Positions 8,753-15,455 of a stretch of 64,000 nucleotides of DNA are shown here, piece by piece. The notes under the pieces were generated by a model, which saw nothing but the letters and a program-made list of their open reading frames with translations, was not told where the DNA came from and did not search any database. The stretch comes from Verrucomicrobiaceae bacterium (GTDB lineage: Bacteria > Pseudomonadota > Gammaproteobacteria > Pseudomonadales > CAMLJR01). The position numbers and the translations under genes were made by a program. The stretch covers positions 1 to 64,000 of the forward strand of contig JAQGNY010000019.1 of assembly GCA_028293825.1 (NCBI GenBank). The letters are read 5' to 3'. Positions within the stretch are counted from its first letter, which is position 1. Each line of letters begins with the position of its first letter.

Positions 8753-9148
8753 ATGAGAAAACGGATTTACATTTTTTTATCTTTGATTATCTTTTCGGGA
8801 TGGGTATCTGCAGAAGAATGTGAGGATATGCTTGGGGGCAGCACGGGCGCATCAGCCTGCTTCGCGGCGAGAGATGCCAAAGATACCGATAAACAACTGA
8901 ACGAATCCTATGTCTTGCTTATGAAGGCTTTTATTAAGCACAACTACCCAAAAGAGAAGTTGGTAAATGCCGAACGGGCCTGGGTTAAGTATCGAGACCA
9001 ACAGTGTGAGTTAGAGAACGTAACATATGGCGGCATAGATAGCGTTTCTTGGGCGCGCTGCATGTCCGAAATTACCAATGAACGGCTAGCCAAAATTAAT
9101 GAATTGCTTGGAGCCTTTGACACCAGTGGTTTACAAAAATCACTCTAA
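8753..9148 (+). CDS. LprI/DUF1311-family exported protein
   Basis: The 131-residue protein has a clear signal peptide (MRKRIYIFLSLIIFSGWVSA, cleaved before EEC). The mature part shows the DUF1311/LprI pattern: paired cysteines, LNESYVLLMKAF, then AERAWVKYRDQQCELE and a further Cys in ARCMSEIT. Characterised members inhibit lysozyme in the periplasm or envelope; that activity is inferred here from family only. GGAG lies 9 nt before the ATG. It is the second gene of the island, flanked by repeat R2 upstream and element B downstream, consistent with an accessory envelope-defence cassette. Confidence 0.75.
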   Translation: MRKRIYIFLSLIIFSGWVSAEECEDMLGGSTGASACFAARDAKDTDKQLNESYVLLMKAFIKHNYPKEKLVNAERAWVKYRDQQCELENVTYGGIDSVSWARCMSEITNERLAKINELLGAFDTSGLQKSL

Positions 9149-9165
9149 CTATGACGCGTAGCAAT

Positions 9166-9241
9166 TAGGGCGCAATAAATGAAATGCATTGCGCCACGAA
9201 TCTAGATCGCTGGCGCAATGCTCTCTGGTTATTGCGCCCTA
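9166..9241. mobile_element. 76-bp MITE-like hairpin element, copy B
   Basis: This is identical in plan and almost in sequence to copy A, with 13-bp terminal inverted repeats and the inner GCATTGCGCCA/TGGCGCAATGC pair. It starts 17 bp after the stop of the LprI-like gene and is followed within a few bases by repeat R3. Confidence 0.75.
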
Positions 9242-9244
9242 GGA

Positions 9245-9392
9245 GCTGGTACGGCTTCGAAAATAAATCAAAAGGCCGTTTTAATGGAATGCATCAACCG
9301 ACGCGTCTGTATGAATACTCAAAAACCAAGATCAAACGATTTGTCGCGTTTAGTTTTTAAATGTGGATGCGTCCAATTCTATAAGTAGTTAG
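9245..9392 (+). repeat. cassette-spacer repeat R3, ends GTTAG
   Basis: This full-length copy matches R1 over about 120 bp, including GGTACGGCTTCGAAAATAAA and CAACCGACGCGTC. It diverges only in the last 15-20 bp before GTTAG (9388-9392), which lies 8 nt before the next ATG. A conserved body with a variable edge at a GTTAG boundary is what would be expected of a recombination site. Confidence 0.55.
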
Positions 9393-9400
9393 GGGTAGAA

Positions 9401-10075
9401 ATGCGCTGGTTCAAATACATGGAACGTCAATTTGCAGAGCAACTTGCAAATTATGGAAATCTTCGGATTCGGCGCTTAAGCTATTACGAAGATATTGAAA
9501 GTCACGGCGCCGCTATTGGCGATCCTGAGGAAAACAAAATAACTTTATATTCTCACGCTCACGCCAAGACTGGTGCAGAGTTAAATGACTTTGAAAGAGA
9601 GGGTTTTGTTACCTTTGCAAACGAAGAAGAAGCTCAACGCGCGATGTTCTTTAATGTTCAGTTTGAACGGAAATTCGTCGGTAGACCCTCTTATGCGTTC
9701 TGCGCTACACAAGTTCAATCAGAAGATATAAGACAAAAATTCAACGACGAAAATAAGCTTTCCAGAAAACCAGAATACGATGCCTGCGTAGAAATAGTCG
9801 ATCATATTAGCTTCGTTAACGCCTTAAAAAAGCACATGAACGAAGCCAGCCTTAAGTATTACGGTCATGGAAACTGTTTTTATCGTGAAAAAAAGGTGAG
9901 ATGGAATCAATGGAATCCGAATGTTGATCAATGCCCCGCTTTTCTCAAAGCCCTTAAGTATAAGTGGCAAGGAGAAGTACGAATTCTTTTTGAATCTATT
10001 GAGGTGGATCCCAATGAATTTATAGATCTGAACGCACCTGAGCTAATTCCGCTCTGCCGGCTTCACCTTTATTAA
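9401..10075 (+). CDS. hypothetical protein of accessory-island type
   Basis: The 224-residue protein is soluble, charged and without signal peptide or membrane segment. Its N-terminus (MRWFKYMERQFAEQL, then LRIRRLSYYEDIESHGAAIGD) is reminiscent of families in which a short FRY/KY motif leads into an R-I-x-x-L-x-x-Y segment followed by an acidic His-Gly loop, as in DUF2971-like proteins. This resemblance is weak and from memory. Four cysteines are scattered and form no pair. It begins 8 nt after the GTTAG end of R3. It could be a defence or toxin-type cassette protein, but nothing proves this. Confidence 0.55.
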   Translation: MRWFKYMERQFAEQLANYGNLRIRRLSYYEDIESHGAAIGDPEENKITLYSHAHAKTGAELNDFEREGFVTFANEEEAQRAMFFNVQFERKFVGRPSYAFCATQVQSEDIRQKFNDENKLSRKPEYDACVEIVDHISFVNALKKHMNEASLKYYGHGNCFYREKKVRWNQWNPNVDQCPAFLKALKYKWQGEVRILFESIEVDPNEFIDLNAPELIPLCRLHLY

Positions 10076-10092
10076 AAGAAATGTAGAGCGCG

Positions 10093-10168
10093 TAGGGCGC
10101 AATAAATAAAAAGCATTGCGCCACGAATCTCGATCGCTGGCGCAATGCCCTCTGGTTATTGCGCCCTA
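10093..10168. mobile_element. 76-bp MITE-like hairpin element, copy C
   Basis: This copy has the same terminal and inner inverted repeats as A and B, with small changes in the arms. The flanks read GCGCG on the left and CGAGCT on the right, so the true inverted repeat may extend a few bases further than in copies A and B. Confidence 0.75.
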
Positions 10169-10177
10169 CGAGCTACA

Positions 10178-10266
10178 CCAACCGACGCGTCTGCACTAAT
10201 GCCTAAGCAACCGGATACATCGCGTTTGATTTTAAGTGCGGATGTGTCCGTTCAATAAATTGTTAA
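10178..10266 (+). repeat. cassette-spacer repeat R4, diverged, ends GTTAAAT
   Basis: This shorter and more diverged copy keeps CCAACCGACGCGTCTG, CATCGCGTTTGATTTTAAG and CGGATGTGTC at the same order and spacing as R1-R3. It ends GTTAAAT, which fits the integron consensus GTTRRRY. The divergence of the intervening part (about 30 bp) while GACGCGTC and GATGTGTC stay fixed supports pairing of these two blocks. Confidence 0.5.
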
Positions 10267-10284
10267 ATTTTAAGGAGCAACACC

Positions 10285-11034
10285 GTGGCATTGCCCGATA
10301 CATTGCCGTGTAGGTGCACAAATTCGAACTGCGGTTTTACCTTCTTTGCTCGAAACCCGGTCAGTGGAAGCGGCAGGCATATTTCCTTTGTCGGTAATAT
10401 GACTAATTGCCCACGCTGTGATGGAACCGCCATGTATGTCGATTGGCATACAGATGAAAATGGAGAGTTTCATCTCGGGCAATTTTTTGCTGTCTTTCGA
10501 CAGTTTGGTGATAGGCCGAAGCTCGAAGCTTTCAAAGCAGACCTCGAAGCGGCCAATGATGCAGTGACCGCCGTGGAGCTGGCAGAGACACTGTCGGAGT
10601 TAGACCCGCGATTTGAGAAATTTAGAGAGGTTATTGGCTTAATTCCAGCGGGGGCAATACCTAATTTTATTAGCGTGTTACTTCAGATAATCACGCTAGT
10701 CGTAACGATCCAAGCTTGGAGTTCGTCTGATGGCAACCACAACGAGGATGTTCAACTGCAACAGCAGCAGTTTCAGCTATCTCGTGAGCAGTTTGAATAC
10801 CAAAAACAGCAAGACGCTAAAAAAGCTAAAGAGCAAGAAGAGATCGAGCGTCGAATAAATAATCTGCAAGCAGAATTCAATCAAAAAATGCAGGAAATAT
10901 CCCGACACGGTGCGGTAAGTTTAGAGTCTGATGAAACAAATAGTCACCGTAGTTTGAAAGGTGCGCTACGGAATAAACCTTGCCCTTGTGGAAGCGGACT
11001 AAAAGCCAAAAAATGCCACCCAGCTGGGTGCTAG
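10285..11034 (+). CDS. zinc-ribbon, membrane-anchored coiled-coil protein with C-terminal SEC-C motif
   Basis: The 249-residue protein starts with GTG at 10285, with AAGGAG about 8 nt upstream. An N-terminal zinc-binding block has Cys9, Cys11, Cys16, Cys42 and Cys45. A hydrophobic segment at about 126-144 (FISVLLQIITLVVTI) is followed by a Gln/Glu/Lys-rich coiled coil at about 155-205. The C-terminus (about 233-249) contains CPCGSGLKAKKC, the SEC-C zinc motif first seen in SecA and found in many uncharacterised proteins. The role is unknown; possibly a protein-interaction or translocon-linked accessory protein. Three distinct parts in one short gene make it unusual among its neighbours. Confidence 0.65.
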   Translation: MALPDTLPCRCTNSNCGFTFFARNPVSGSGRHISFVGNMTNCPRCDGTAMYVDWHTDENGEFHLGQFFAVFRQFGDRPKLEAFKADLEAANDAVTAVELAETLSELDPRFEKFREVIGLIPAGAIPNFISVLLQIITLVVTIQAWSSSDGNHNEDVQLQQQQFQLSREQFEYQKQQDAKKAKEQEEIERRINNLQAEFNQKMQEISRHGAVSLESDETNSHRSLKGALRNKPCPCGSGLKAKKCHPAGC

Positions 11035-11038
11035 CGCG

Positions 11039-11150
11039 TAGGGCGCAATAAATGAAATGCACCTATAACCTTTGGGTTATTCCGCCGGGAAGCTAGATTG
11101 TTGACGCAATTTCCATTCGGAGCACAAGTGCCTCTGGTTCTTTCGCCCTA
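11039..11150. mobile_element. MITE-like hairpin element, copy D (diverged middle)
   Basis: The ends match the family (TAGGGCGCAATAAATGAAAT on the left and CGCCCTA on the right). The centre is replaced by an unrelated segment of about 60 bp, giving 112 bp rather than 76. It may be a recombinant with another small palindromic element: CCTATAACCTTTGGGTTAT inside it forms its own short hairpin. Confidence 0.55.
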
Positions 11151-11230
11151 CGAGCTTTGAACATGGCATCTAATAAACGCGTGAAATACGACGCTCGTAC
11201 CTCACGTGCTTTACGTGGACGTAAGCCCCC

Positions 11231-11593
11231 ATGAAAGCCTGTCTCGCTCAACTAATTATTTTTATCGCGATAATCTCATTGAATGCGCAAAGCGAATCCT
11301 TCGTTTTGATTCATGGAAAAGATGCAGCGCCGGACTTCATGCAAGCATTGATCAAATCCCGATATTCCGATGCCGGCTATTTCTCTAAAGATGGCCTGCC
11401 GGAAGCAGTAAATCCCCTTCAACTTGCTGCAGACCATCAGCTATATTTTTATTCAATACCGCGCAATCAGATCATTAATGATGGGCAGGGTTTTGAGCTT
11501 GTCGTCGATAAAACAGAGAACAAGTTTTGGATTCGTGTTTCTGGAGGGTTCGGAAATAAAAACTATGTTTTTGGTCCAGCTATTCTGCCGTAA
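11231..11593 (+). CDS. small exported protein, unknown function
   Basis: The 120-residue protein has a signal peptide (about residues 1-20, MKACLAQLIIFIAIISLNAQ), then a mature part with no cysteine and no motif I recognise. The mature sequence runs from ESFVLIHGKDAAPDF to GGFGNKNYVFGPAILP. There is no strong ribosome site; the ATG is supported by the signal peptide right behind it. It belongs to the AT-richer island. No repeat of the R1-R4 type precedes it; instead a different sequence with several short CGTGA/TCACG and ACGTG repeats lies at 11171-11225. Confidence 0.5.
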   Translation: MKACLAQLIIFIAIISLNAQSESFVLIHGKDAAPDFMQALIKSRYSDAGYFSKDGLPEAVNPLQLAADHQLYFYSIPRNQIINDGQGFELVVDKTENKFWIRVSGGFGNKNYVFGPAILP

Positions 11594-11627
11594 CGCTTTT
11601 GCCTACATGTGCGGCGTTATTACATCT

Positions 11628-12032
11628 ATGTCGCAGCTCATGCCTAGTCATGTTTGGGGATTATTTTTACTAACGCTCTTAACTGGCTGCACTATCTATC
11701 AAAAAAGAGAGTGCTCCATATTTATAACTGTCGAATCGCAACATGCTGCAGATTTAGCGGCCGTGGTAACTCCAAGTGTCGAACAAGCGCTGGTGTCTGC
11801 AGGCTACAAGAAACATTGGGATGACATATGGGTTAGAGGGCCACAAAGAGACTTAGTGAAACTCAAAAAGGAAAGTGAAAATCCGTTTGTGGTAAATGTG
11901 TACTTCTGGGATGACCCCGGTTCTTATGCCAGTTGCAGCATCAGGTCCGCTTCAATAAAAAAATATTTAGAGCAGTATTTATTATCTAACCATGTCCCAG
12001 CAGCGGTGCGCGAAGCAATTCCCGTTGATTAA
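11628..12032 (+). CDS. putative lipoprotein, unknown function
   Basis: The frame is open from further upstream, but the N-terminus that makes sense is MSQLMPSHVWGLFLLTLLTGC. Here LLTGC is a lipobox, so Cys would become the lipidated first residue; ATGs at 11607 and 11640 are alternatives. The mature part (about 115 residues) contains ECSIFITVESQHAADLAAVV and a later WVRGPQRDLVKLKKE segment with two further cysteines. I do not recognise the family. It starts 35 nt after the previous exported gene and may be co-transcribed with it. Confidence 0.55.
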   Translation: MSQLMPSHVWGLFLLTLLTGCTIYQKRECSIFITVESQHAADLAAVVTPSVEQALVSAGYKKHWDDIWVRGPQRDLVKLKKESENPFVVNVYFWDDPGSYASCSIRSASIKKYLEQYLLSNHVPAAVREAIPVD

Positions 12033-12084
12033 TGTCTCGTGAAGTTCTTTACAAATTTTCGGCACTTGAGAATTAAATAATTAA

Positions 12085-12104
12085 GTGGGAGGAAACCCTC
12101 CCAC
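12085..12104 (-). terminator. hairpin after leuA fragment (duplicated leuA terminator)
   Basis: Read on the minus strand it is GTGGGAGG, a GTTT loop, and CCTCCCAC, an 8-bp perfect stem followed by TTAATTATTTAATT. It lies in the same position relative to the leuA stop as the hairpin at 13522-13539, so it was duplicated together with the gene end. Confidence 0.55.
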
Positions 12105-12114
12105 CTAATTTTAT

Positions 12115-12458
12115 TTACGCCGCCACTCGCTGACTATCCGCATGCGAATTCGCTGCACTGAGTAACGCAATCAATGCCGCACGCATTGAGTCTTCGGCAA
12201 TGCCGACGCCCCAGCATTTATTGCCACCGATTTCGACATGCACATAACACACGGCTTTCGATGCGGTGCCTTGCTGCAATGCGTGTTCGTGATAGTCGAT
12301 GATTTCGATGGCGGCTGTTGCGATGCCGCGCAATGCGGAAACCGCTGCTTCCAACGCGCCGTTGCCTTCGCCGGTGAATGTCACCGATCTGTTGTCGCTG
12401 TTTTGCAATTGTGCCTGCAATGAGACGCGCGCGTTGTCGTGCGTTTGAATTTGATAGC
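12115..12458 (-). pseudogene. duplicated 3' end of leuA (C-terminal fragment)
   Basis: The frame encodes about 112 residues, from RYQIQTHDNARVSLQA to the stop, that match the C-terminal regulatory/dimer domain of the intact LeuA at 13548-15269, with about nine replacements. Nucleotide similarity includes the terminator hairpin and ends abruptly at about 12458, where hairpin element E begins. There is no start codon or catalytic domain, so it is not a functional isopropylmalate synthase. It is in direct orientation to intact leuA, 1.1 kb away, and the frame is still open, suggesting recent origin or gene conversion. Confidence 0.85.
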
Positions 12459-12461
12459 GCG

Positions 12462-12538
12462 TAGGGCGCAATAAATGAAATGCATTGCGCCACGAATCTA
12501 AGATCGCTGGCGCAACGCCCTCTGGTTATTACACCCTG
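12462..12538. mobile_element. MITE-like hairpin element, copy E
   Basis: The left end TAGGGCGCAATAA is perfect, the right end TTATTACACCCTG is degenerate. The inner pair GCATTGCGCCA/TGGCGCAACGC is kept with one change. It abuts the break of the duplicated leuA fragment exactly, so it marks one edge of that rearrangement. Confidence 0.7.
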
Positions 12539-12732
12539 CGAGCTGGCTAGGTATGTTGTGTTCCAGACATTCTGTCGGTGTCGAAGTTTTGTCGAGCTTG
12601 CCGTCAGTCGTGGCTGGTTTTTGACAAAGCCAGGTGAGTGGTTTTTTATTTGAGAGTTTGTTGCCTTGCGGTGGAGGGAGTGTTACTTTTTGCAACGTTA
12701 ATTTTTCTAATTATTTTCTGAGAATTATTCAA

Positions 12733-13320
12733 ATGGATTTTAAAAAAATAGCAGCAGTTTTTCTTGTTTTTAGTTCGCAAGCACATGCTTTTCCAGTTGA
12801 GTTTACTTTTAACACGCTTATTTCCTATGCGGGTATTTCTGGAGTTGAATCAGATGCTCCTTTGAGTATCCATCTGCTAATGGACAATGGCGGTAGTGAT
12901 TTAGTAGGGCGCCAAGCATGGTCGGTGGATAACATAATTTCTGGGCGGCTGGAAACTGGAAGTTATTCTCAATCATTCAGCGATGCGTGGTATGTCGGGA
13001 ATCCCGAATTCGTGTTCATGACTGATCCCAATGGTGCAGTTGTGCTGGCGGATTTTTATGGGACGGATTTGTCGGCCAATCATCAGGATTCGTTTGGTGT
13101 TGGCGGAAATATTCAATTATTTAATGGCGCTTTCCAGGACTTCTACGGAAATATGTCATATTTTTATACTCAATTAACACTTACTGATAACTGGAGTTAC
13201 AAGCCGGCAGTAACCGATGTTCCCGAACCCTCCCCCTTACCATTGGTTAGTCTTGGTGTCAGTTTAATGATCGCCGTAAGGTGCTTACGTAAAAGGCTTG
13301 TGGACACATTTATAGCTTGA
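12733..13320 (+). CDS. PEP-CTERM sorting-domain exported protein
   Basis: I start at the ATG at 12733, since MDFKKIAAVFLVFSSQAHA is a good signal peptide; a longer frame upstream is not convincing. The 195-residue product has a beta-rich middle (FTFNTLISYAGISG, later GGNIQLFNGAFQDFYG) and ends with VPEPSPLPLVSLGVS (from about residue 163), a hydrophobic helix and a basic tail (RCLRKR). That order (VPEP, membrane helix, Arg cluster) is the PEP-CTERM signal processed by exosortase for surface display, often with exopolysaccharide. No exosortase is in the window. The gene lies between the two leuA ends, so it was probably brought in by the event that duplicated them. Confidence 0.75.
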   Translation: MDFKKIAAVFLVFSSQAHAFPVEFTFNTLISYAGISGVESDAPLSIHLLMDNGGSDLVGRQAWSVDNIISGRLETGSYSQSFSDAWYVGNPEFVFMTDPNGAVVLADFYGTDLSANHQDSFGVGGNIQLFNGAFQDFYGNMSYFYTQLTLTDNWSYKPAVTDVPEPSPLPLVSLGVSLMIAVRCLRKRLVDTFIA

Positions 13321-13361
13321 AGTTGTGTCTTTTCGGTACCGCTCTTGGTTTTTGCTGTTAT

Positions 13362-13395
13362 AAAAAAGCCCCGCATTGCGGGGCTTTTGTTTTGA
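13362..13395 (+). terminator. rho-independent terminator after PEP-CTERM gene
   Basis: AAAAAAGCCCCGC, a short ATT loop, and GCGGGGCTTTTG form a strong GC stem followed by TTTTG on the plus strand; the A-run also allows minus-strand use. Confidence 0.8.
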
Positions 13396-13428
13396 CATAA
13401 TCGATGTTGTTAGCATTTACGCAGCTCG

Positions 13429-13453
13429 TAGGGCGCAATAAATGAAATGCATT
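13429..13453. mobile_element. truncated MITE-like element, copy F (left half only)
   Basis: Only TAGGGCGCAATAAATGAAAT plus GCATT of the family remains; the sequence then changes. The left flank AGCTCG is the reverse complement of the CGAGCT found to the right of copies C, D and E, which suggests the inverted repeat extends to AGCTCGTAGGG. It lies between the PEP-CTERM gene and the leuA end. Confidence 0.6.
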
Positions 13454-13521
13454 CGTCGAACTCGGGAATGTTTCCCAGTGATGAATCTTGGAATACTTGC
13501 GCATCAAAAAAGGTTGTTGAA

Positions 13522-13539
13522 TGGGAGGAAAACCCCCCA
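13522..13539 (-). terminator. hairpin after leuA
   Basis: TGGGAGG and CCCCCCA around an AAAA loop form a 7-bp stem with one mismatch just past the leuA stop. It corresponds to the perfect hairpin at 12085-12104; here one arm has decayed, and no strong T-run follows. Confidence 0.4.
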
Positions 13540-13547
13540 CCTATTTA

Positions 13548-15269
13548 TTACGCCGCCACCTGTTGCCGATCCGCATGCGAATTCACTGCACTGAGTAATG
13601 CAATCAATGCCGCACGCATCGAGTCTTCGGCAATGCCGACACCCCAACATTTATTCCCACCGATTTCGACATGCACATAACACACAGCTTTCGATGCGGT
13701 GCCTTGCTGCAATGCGTGTTCGTGATAGTCGATGATTTCGATGGCCGCTATGGCAATGCCGCGCAACGCGGAAACCGCTGCTTCCAATGTGCCGTTGCCT
13801 TCGCCAGTAAATGTCACCGAGCTGTTGTCGCTATTTTTTAAATCCGCCTGCAACGAAACGCGCGCGTTGTCGTGCGTTTGAATTTGATAACGCTGCAATT
13901 GCCACGGCGTCGCGCGGTTTACATAAAGGGCATTAAATAATTTTTGAATTTCGGCGCTGCTGACTTCGTTGTCGATGGCTTCCGAATGTTTTTGCACGTG
14001 TTGGCTGAATGCGACCTGCAATGCGCGCGGCAATTGAAAACCGTAATCGCGTTCGAGCGAAAAGGCGACGCCGCCTTTGCCCGATTGGCTGTTCACGCGC
14101 ACAACGGCTTCGTAGGTGCGGCCGATATCGACCGGGTCGATCGGCAAATACGGTACATCCCACGCAGTAGTTTTATCCCACGCGCTTAAGCCTTTGCGAA
14201 TCGCATCCTGATGGCTGCCGGAGAAGGCGGTGTAAACCAATTCGCCGACCCACGGATGGCGTACGTGCGTGGGAATGTCGGTGCATTCTTCCGCGCATTG
14301 CACGATGGCGGCCATGTCGCTGAAATCGAGTTGCGGATCGACGCCCTGACTGTAGAGATTCATCGCCATGGTGATGATGTCCATATTGCCGGTGCGTTCG
14401 CCATTCCCGAGCAAGGTGCCTTCGACGCGATCCGCTCCCGCCAATACGGCGAGTTCCGCCGAGGCGACGCCGCAGCCGCGATCGTTGTGCGTGTGCACGC
14501 TGAGTCGCGTGTGTTCGCGGTATTTGAAATTATCGTTGAACCATTCGATGCGATCGGCGAACACGTTCGGTGTGTGTACTTCGACGGTCGACGGCAAATT
14601 GATAATCACCGGTTGGCCTTGATCGGGGCGCCAGATGTCGCAGACGGCGGTGCAGATATCGCGCGCGAATTCGAGTTCGGTTTGCGTGAAGCTTTCCGGC
14701 GAGTATTGAAAGATCCATTCGGTGTCGGGTTGTTCCGCCGCGAATTGTTGTACCCAGCGCGCGCCTTGCTCGGCAATGTTGCGAATGCCGTCGCGGTCGG
14801 TGTTGAACACATATTTGCGCTGCGCGGGTGAGGTCGAGTTGTACACGTGCACGATGGCGCGCTTGGCGCCGCGCAACGATTCGAACGTGCGCGCGATGAT
14901 GTCTTCGCGTGCCTGCGTCAACACCTGGATGGTGACATCGTCGGGAATTAAATCCTGCTCGATCAACTGCTGCACGAAATCGAAATCGAGTTGCGAGGCG
15001 GCGGGAAATCCCACTTCGATTTCCTTGAATCCTATCGCGACCAATTGCGCATACATGCGGTGTTTCTGCGCGGTGTTCATCGGCTTCGGCAAGGCTTGGT
15101 TGCCATCGCGCAAATCGACACTGCACCACTGCGGCGCGGCAATAAGACGGCGGTCAGGCCAGCGGCGATGGGTCATCGTCACGGCTTCGTTGGCGGTATA
15201 TTTTTTGTGGTTGAAAGTGGTGTTGTTGGAAGCGCTGTCGTTGGAAGTAGTGCGATTGAAAGTGTTCAT
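13548..15269 (-). CDS. leuA: 2-isopropylmalate synthase, long (yeast/actinobacterial) form
   Basis: The 573-residue enzyme condenses acetyl-CoA with 3-methyl-2-oxobutanoate to 2-isopropylmalate, the first committed step of leucine synthesis. Metal-binding residues appear in WCSVDLRDGNQAL near the N-terminus and in SVHTHNDRGCGVASAE in the TIM barrel. The C-terminal LeuA dimer/leucine-binding domain is complete (ending ADRQQVAA). The length and the APQWCSVDLRDGNQAL block fit the long LeuA class. The ATG at 15267-15269 follows GAGGAGCAACAC. Upstream is a leucine-rich leader with an attenuator, so translation of Leu codons should set expression. A second copy of its last third lies at 12115-12458. 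Confidence 0.95.
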   Translation of the reverse strand: MNTFNRTTSNDSASNNTTFNHKKYTANEAVTMTHRRWPDRRLIAAPQWCSVDLRDGNQALPKPMNTAQKHRMYAQLVAIGFKEIEVGFPAASQLDFDFVQQLIEQDLIPDDVTIQVLTQAREDIIARTFESLRGAKRAIVHVYNSTSPAQRKYVFNTDRDGIRNIAEQGARWVQQFAAEQPDTEWIFQYSPESFTQTELEFARDICTAVCDIWRPDQGQPVIINLPSTVEVHTPNVFADRIEWFNDNFKYREHTRLSVHTHNDRGCGVASAELAVLAGADRVEGTLLGNGERTGNMDIITMAMNLYSQGVDPQLDFSDMAAIVQCAEECTDIPTHVRHPWVGELVYTAFSGSHQDAIRKGLSAWDKTTAWDVPYLPIDPVDIGRTYEAVVRVNSQSGKGGVAFSLERDYGFQLPRALQVAFSQHVQKHSEAIDNEVSSAEIQKLFNALYVNRATPWQLQRYQIQTHDNARVSLQADLKNSDNSSVTFTGEGNGTLEAAVSALRGIAIAAIEIIDYHEHALQQGTASKAVCYVHVEIGGNKCWGVGIAEDSMRAALIALLSAVNSHADRQQVAA

Positions 15270-15294
15270 GTGTTGCTCCTCATAAATTCTGTCG

Positions 15295-15359
15295 AAAAAA
15301 TCAAACAGGCGGCTGGTGAGGAGCCGGTGTGCGCCGCCTTAAGTCATGGCACACCGGCT
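15295..15359 (-). promoter_or_regulatory. leu attenuator (antiterminator/terminator pair)
   Basis: On the minus strand AGCCGGTGTGC (15349-15359) and GCACACCGGCT (15322-15332) form an 11-bp perfect stem. The second arm also overlaps CGGCT/AGCCG (15310-15326), a smaller hairpin followed nine bases later by TTTTTT (15295-15300). The two structures exclude each other. The first arm lies inside the last codons of the leader peptide, just after its leucine run. Ribosome stalling on Leu codons would therefore change which stem forms, as in classical amino-acid operon attenuation. The exact stalled state that favours termination needs structure probing. Confidence 0.7.
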
Positions 15360-15455
15360 GCGAAGCAGTCGCAGCAGCAGCGCAGACAGAAGCACAGCAG
15401 CGAAGTTAATCGAAACGGCGGCGGAATTAATAGATTGGGTGGAGCGAGTTTTCAT
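15339..15455 (-). CDS. leuL: leucine-rich leader peptide of leuA
   Basis: This 38-residue frame begins at ATG 15453-15455 and ends at TAA 15339-15341, 69 nt before the leuA start. Residues 21-32 read VLLSALLLRLLR, with seven leucines in ten positions (Leu22, 23, 26, 27, 28, 30 and 31; codons CTG and CTT). The segment overlaps the first arm of the attenuator stem. Leu-rich leaders of this kind control leu operons by attenuation in enteric bacteria; the same role here is inferred from position and structure. No strong ribosome site is visible before its ATG. Confidence 0.75.
   Translation of the reverse strand: MKTRSTQSINSAAVSINFAAVLLSALLLRLLRSRCAMT

Noticed and set aside
7829-10266. calling R1-R4 true integron attC sites
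   Set aside because: The R'' consensus RYYYAAC and the paired L boxes are not clearly present, and no integrase is in the window; kept as a hypothesis only.
12115-12458. a free-standing LeuA regulatory-domain protein
   Set aside because: No start codon with ribosome site, and an abrupt edge at element E; best read as a duplicated gene end.
8536-13453. a CRISPR array formed by the repeated 76-bp units
   Set aside because: Spacing is irregular (genes lie between copies), the unit is a long inverted repeat and no cas genes are near.
14211-14831. 206-codon plus-strand frame inside leuA
   Set aside because: It is antisense to leuA, which has all catalytic motifs; the frame has no recognisable domain.
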